A stretch of DNA of 32,949 nucleotides from the NCBI GenBank assembly GCA_945862125.1, contig CAMAYC010000049.1:1-32949 (forward strand), read 5' to 3'. This DNA is from Reyranella massiliensis 521 (GTDB lineage Bacteria > Pseudomonadota > Alphaproteobacteria > Reyranellales > Reyranellaceae). Positions within the stretch are counted from its first letter, which is position 1, and each line of letters begins with the position of its first letter. Below the pieces are notes generated by a model, which was not told where the DNA came from, did no database searches, and worked only from the letters and a program-made list of their open reading frames with translations. Positions 30,288 to 32,949 of this stretch are shown piece by piece. The translations under genes and the position numbers were made by a program.

Positions 30288-30428
30288 CTACCGCGTCGGC
30301 GCAATATGGGGCTGCTCGAGTTCGGCATTGCGCGCGGGGGAATCTTCATGGTCCAGCGCATCGCCGACATAGAGACCCGCGAGGAGGGCGAAGAAGCCGA
30401 TCAGCAGGATAAATCGGAGGCCGCTCAT
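30288..30428 (-). CDS. 46-residue single-span membrane peptide
   Basis: A short frame below usual ORF cut-offs. ATG at 30428 is preceded by GAAGGCAATTC, and the stop is at 30288-30290. The product starts MSGLRFILLIGFFALLAGLY, a single transmembrane helix (residues 5-22), followed by a charged tail (DALDHEDSPARNAELEQ). A short basic start and acidic tail predict the tail in the periplasm. This is a typical small alphaproteobacterial membrane protein; function unknown. It lies between the HTH promoter and the SRAP gene. Confidence 0.5.
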   Translation of the reverse strand: MSGLRFILLIGFFALLAGLYVGDALDHEDSPARNAELEQPHIAPTR

Positions 30429-30513
30429 GAATTGCCTTCAGCTTCATTAGGTGTGCAACGAACGATCGTATGAAAGTTTGGCCGGAAAGGCCAGCCGTGA
30501 GGGCCACCCCGGG

Positions 30514-30582
30514 GCGGCGGCCGAAAAGGGCTGCCCGGTGTCGAACCTCTTCAAGGCCGAGATCACGCTCACGAAGACGCTG
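30514..30582 (+). pseudogene. Possible remnant of an OsmC-type peroxiredoxin C-terminus
   Basis: In the 213-base gap before the SRAP gene, one plus-strand frame reads AAAEKGCPVSNLFKAEITLTKTL. This resembles the end of OsmC/Ohr proteins, where a catalytic cysteine sits in a CPVS motif followed by a beta strand. The rest of the gene is absent, so this would be a relic. The match is short and made by memory. Confidence 0.3.
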
Positions 30583-30641
30583 AAGTGGGGATCCGCCGAG
30601 CCTTTGACGACGGAGGCTCGTGGCAATGATAGCGTTCCGCT

Positions 30642-31349
30642 ATGTGCGGAAAATTCACATCCATGTCGTCATGGAGCGAAGTCGTCGATTTCTCCCAACC
30701 GCTGACGGTAAGCAGGAGCGGCGAAGGAGCAGGCGGCGGCGAGGGCAGCAACGACGCCGTCGTCACCTATCGCGTCAACGGCATGTTGCCGGTCATCGTC
30801 TGGGACGCCGAGAAGAGCGTGCGGCGCGTGGCGAGGATGCGCTGGGGCTTTCCCGATCCGCGCGACTGGCGGCGGCCCCGGCCGATCCACGCGCGGTCGG
30901 AAACCGTCGACACCAAGGAGCCGTTCCGCACGCCCTTCCACGCCGGCCAGCGCGGCATCGTCGTCTTCCGCACCTTCAACGAGGGCGAGGAGGTGATGAA
31001 GCCGTCCGGCAAGGCGGAAACCCGGCAATGGACGATCGATCCCAGGGACGGCCAGCCACGCGGCTTCGCCTTCGTGTGGCGGCGCTTCGAAGTTGCCGAT
31101 CTCCCGGCGCCGATGCTGGCCTGCGTCATGGCAACAGTGCCCGCCAACGAACTGATTCGCCGCTCGCTCAAATCCCAGGAGGACGATCCCCGCATGCCGG
31201 CGATCCTGGCCGACGAGGCGGCCTGGTCGACCTGGCTCGGTGAAGACGGTGCGACGCCGGCGGCTGCCAAGGTCGCGCTGAAGACCATGGAAGGCGTGAA
31301 CTGGCAGGCAGCGCCTGAACCGAAGGCGCCGAGGCCCCGCAAGCCCTGA
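30642..31349 (+). CDS. Divergent SRAP (YedK/HMCES-like) domain protein
   Basis: A 235-residue protein of the SOS-response-associated peptidase family, whose members bind single-stranded DNA and crosslink abasic sites through the cysteine at position 2. The N-terminus MCGKF fixes the start at the ATG at 30642, although no good ribosome binding site is close. C2 is present. The usual NARSET is HARSET with H83 in place of asparagine; the FYEW motif is FNEG with E114 kept; the histidine of the usual HxRMP is replaced by D182 in DDPRMPAIL. So two of the four expected active-site residues differ. A glycine-rich insert (SGEGAGGGEGS) follows residue 25. It may be a structural or altered-activity variant; function in abasic site repair is uncertain. 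Confidence 0.82.
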   Translation: MCGKFTSMSSWSEVVDFSQPLTVSRSGEGAGGGEGSNDAVVTYRVNGMLPVIVWDAEKSVRRVARMRWGFPDPRDWRRPRPIHARSETVDTKEPFRTPFHAGQRGIVVFRTFNEGEEVMKPSGKAETRQWTIDPRDGQPRGFAFVWRRFEVADLPAPMLACVMATVPANELIRRSLKSQEDDPRMPAILADEAAWSTWLGEDGATPAAAKVALKTMEGVNWQAAPEPKAPRPRKP

Positions 31350-31427
31350 CTCGCCACAAGGTCTGACTCGACGTTGGACTGCAAGCATGGGCGTATCCTA
31401 ACGGCCGGCCTCGACACGACGTCTCCT

Positions 31428-31835
31428 TCAATCCCGCGCGGCCGTCTTGGTCGGATCGCCGAGAGTCTTGTTGAGCGCGACGGCTTTCGCGGCGAGGCGG
31501 CGGGCGGTGAAGGCGTCGACGGTCGTGCCCCTTGTGATTTCCAGCGTGGCCATTTCGAATTTTCCGCCGGGCTTCAGTCTCGGCTCGATCAGGCGCAGGC
31601 GCTGTCCGCGCCAGAAACCGAACAGCACGCGCTCCTCCTCGGCGCGGATCAGCAGCACCGGGCCACGCGCGAAGTAGACGAGGTGGCCCCACTTGATCGC
31701 CTCGTCCAGGGTCGCGGCCGACTGGACGGCGGCGCGCAGCGTCTCGACGCAGTCGCGACGCCAGCCACGGAGCGCGTTCACGTAGGTGTCGGGGGTGGCG
31801 TCGGCGCCGGCGGTCGGCGGGGTCTTCTTCATCAT
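31428..31835 (-). CDS. DUF1801 domain protein (YdhG-like)
   Basis: A 135-residue cytoplasmic protein with the DUF1801/YdhG fold: WRRDCVETLRAAVQSA near the N-terminus, then EAIKWGHLVYFARGPVLLIRAEEERVLFGFWRGQRL, where KWG and the aromatic strand pattern are diagnostic. Bacillus YdhG/Fra is described as an iron chaperone, but most members are uncharacterised. Two ATGs at 31835 and 31832 lie next to GGGGA; the first gives MMKKTPP. It is 11 bases downstream of the membrane-anchored unknown on the same strand. Confidence 0.85.
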   Translation of the reverse strand: MMKKTPPTAGADATPDTYVNALRGWRRDCVETLRAAVQSAATLDEAIKWGHLVYFARGPVLLIRAEEERVLFGFWRGQRLRLIEPRLKPGGKFEMATLEITRGTTVDAFTARRLAAKAVALNKTLGDPTKTAARD

Positions 31836-31846
31836 CCCCGGTCGCC

Positions 31847-32668
31847 CTACGACGAGACCGTGAGCAGATAGCGCGCCAGCGCGCCGCCGCGCTCCGGCGG
31901 CAGCAGGGTCGGCGCCATGTAGAGCTTCACGGTGGCCGCGCAGCCGTCGGCGTCCGAGGCCTTGGTGAGGGCGGCCAGGTTCTCGAAGTCGGCGGCGGTG
32001 TAGCCCGCCTCCTCGAGCAGCCTGTGGACCTCCTGGTTGGTGATCTGCTGCGGTGCCACCGGCCGCGACTTGCCGTTCACATAGGCCTCCTCCTGCGCCG
32101 CGAGCGCACGCTTGAAGAAGGCGGCACCCGTGGCGTCCAGCCGGCCCGGCTGCTGCAACCCCACCATGCCGAACTCCCGGCACAGCCCCACGTTCGTGCC
32201 TTGCAGATGTTTGACGAAAGCCTGCATGGCCTTGATGGCGTCGAGCGCGGCGGCATCGTCGGCGCGCCGCAAGGTGGGCGCGATGATGTCGCGGCGCACC
32301 TCGGCGCCCACGATGTAGGAGCGTGGCGGGCCGACCTGGGCGGGGGTTTTCAGTTCGGCTGCCAGGGCCTCACGGAAGCGGGCGTCGAGCGCGGGAGTCT
32401 CCTTCAGCACCCGGCCGAGCAGGGGCGTTTCCCGGATTGCCTGCATGGCCTGGTCGATCGCCGCGGGCTGGTCGGAAAGGATGGGCAGGCTCTCGGAGTC
32501 CCTGAGGTATTTCATGCCGGCGCTGGCCAGGGCGGCGGACAGCGCCGCGGCGGCGACCGCCGCCAGGGCCTGCCGGAGGCGTGCCGTGCGGGTGGGCTTC
32601 CTGCCGTAAAAATAAGCGCCGACGCCGGCGGCGACGGCAATGCCGAGCACTATTCCCCAATTTTCCAT
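31847..32668 (-). CDS. Membrane-anchored protein of unknown function
   Basis: A 273-residue protein with an N-terminal membrane helix (NWGIVLGIAVAAGVGAYFYG), a basic stretch (RKPTRTARLR), then a second hydrophobic Ala-rich segment (about 34-51), and a soluble domain of about 215 residues. The soluble part is mainly helical and has two cysteines (GLCREFG and DGCAATVK) that could form a disulfide. I do not recognise the family. The ATG at 32668 has AAGGCGCC just upstream. It is flanked downstream by the DUF1801 gene and upstream by a membrane protein whose stop is 41 bases away. Confidence 0.75.
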   Translation of the reverse strand: MENWGIVLGIAVAAGVGAYFYGRKPTRTARLRQALAAVAAAALSAALASAGMKYLRDSESLPILSDQPAAIDQAMQAIRETPLLGRVLKETPALDARFREALAAELKTPAQVGPPRSYIVGAEVRRDIIAPTLRRADDAAALDAIKAMQAFVKHLQGTNVGLCREFGMVGLQQPGRLDATGAAFFKRALAAQEEAYVNGKSRPVAPQQITNQEVHRLLEEAGYTAADFENLAALTKASDADGCAATVKLYMAPTLLPPERGGALARYLLTVSS

Positions 32669-32678
32669 AGGCGCCTTA

Positions 32679-32705
32679 TATCAGGCCCAACCGGTATCAG
32701 GCCCA
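32679..32705. repeat. 11-bp direct repeat before the membrane-anchored gene
   Basis: TATCAGGCCCA occurs at 32679-32689 and 32695-32705, each followed by (A)CCGG, forming an imperfect 16-bp tandem duplication between the stop at 32710 and the start at 32668. It probably arose by replication slippage. Confidence 0.6.
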
Positions 32706-32709
32706 CCGG

Positions 32710-32949
32710 CTAAGCGTGGCGGCCACCGACTTGCTGGGCGATTTGCCGGGCGACCTGCTGCTCGGAGCGTTCGTTGGCCATCAGGACCAGGCCGAAGGTC
32801 ACCACCAGCACGCAGACGGTGCCGACGTACATGCCGTAGCCCCAGAACAGGTCGGCGGTATGCGGCTCGATGAGGTCGACCCAGTCGAGCGCGAGGAGGC
32901 CGACGCGGCCCAGGCGGGCGGCGGCAATGCCGGCCAGGGCGATGGCGGC
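32710..32949 (-). CDS. Membrane protein, 3' part (5' end outside window)
   Basis: The minus-strand frame is open from the window edge to a TAG at 32712-32710, giving the last 79 residues of a protein. They hold a hydrophobic segment at the edge (AAIALAGIAAARLGRVGLLAL), a polar loop WVDLIEPHTADLFWGYG, a second membrane helix (MYVGTVCVLVVTFGLVLMAN) and a C-terminal cytoplasmic tail (ERSEQQVARQIAQQVGGRHA). The start lies beyond the window, so the family cannot be named. Confidence 0.7.
   Translation of the reverse strand, partial: AAIALAGIAAARLGRVGLLALDWVDLIEPHTADLFWGYGMYVGTVCVLVVTFGLVLMANERSEQQVARQIAQQVGGRHA

Noticed and set aside
30470-30583. Arginine-rich 37-residue frame starting MKVWPERPAVRATPG
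   Set aside because: Low-complexity GC-driven translation without a good ribosome binding site; the OsmC-like frame in the same place looks more protein-like. I could not verify either.

Overview
The window is about 33 kb of GC-rich, densely packed chromosomal DNA. ABC importers for nucleosides, carbohydrates and peptides, ATGA/GTGA start-stop overlaps and tandem Lin0512-family genes suggest a free-living alphaproteobacterium. A Reyranella-, Rhodospirillales- or Rhizobiales-like host is my impression only. No rRNA, tRNA, transposase, integrase or CRISPR array was seen.

Layout. (1) 1-523: 3' end of a short-chain dehydrogenase. (2) 538-1983 (-): dihydropyrimidinase. Divergent from it, 2101-11774 (+) is a long, translationally coupled nucleoside operon: BMP-type binding protein, double ATPase, two permeases, cytidine deaminase, purine nucleoside phosphorylase, thymidine phosphorylase, a PhyH-type Fe(II)/2-oxoglutarate dioxygenase, adenosine deaminase and an exported HAD phosphatase. 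Together they suggest periplasmic dephosphorylation of nucleotides, import of nucleosides, then deamination and phosphorolysis. (3) 11776-16037 (-): a CUT1-type carbohydrate ABC importer with a Tat-exported binding protein. (4) 16180-25090 (-): Dps, a class III nucleotide cyclase, a complete dipeptide/oligopeptide ABC importer and a gamma-glutamyltransferase without a signal peptide. A perfect 14-bp hairpin lies between the binding-protein gene and the first permease gene and abuts the permease start codon.

(5) 25188-27872 (+): the most notable locus. An SsuD-like flavin monooxygenase is followed by an uncharacterised 350-residue protein ending in CxxC, then by a gene that looks interrupted by TGA. 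That TGA is best read as selenocysteine. The frame stays open for 80 more sense codons, the next residues are GSCSSC, and a bacterial-type SECIS hairpin begins two bases after the TGA. The product is a 174-residue UGSC-type selenoprotein that ordinary gene calling would split or truncate.

(6) 27922-32949: small and poorly known genes. They comprise a two-helix membrane protein, two tandem Lin0512-family proteins, an exported protein of unknown function, an HTH protein with an ATAGG-repeat promoter, a 46-residue membrane peptide, an SRAP-domain protein with altered active-site residues, a DUF1801 protein, a membrane-anchored unknown, and the 3' end of a membrane protein at the window edge. No stretch over 300 bases lacks a gene.
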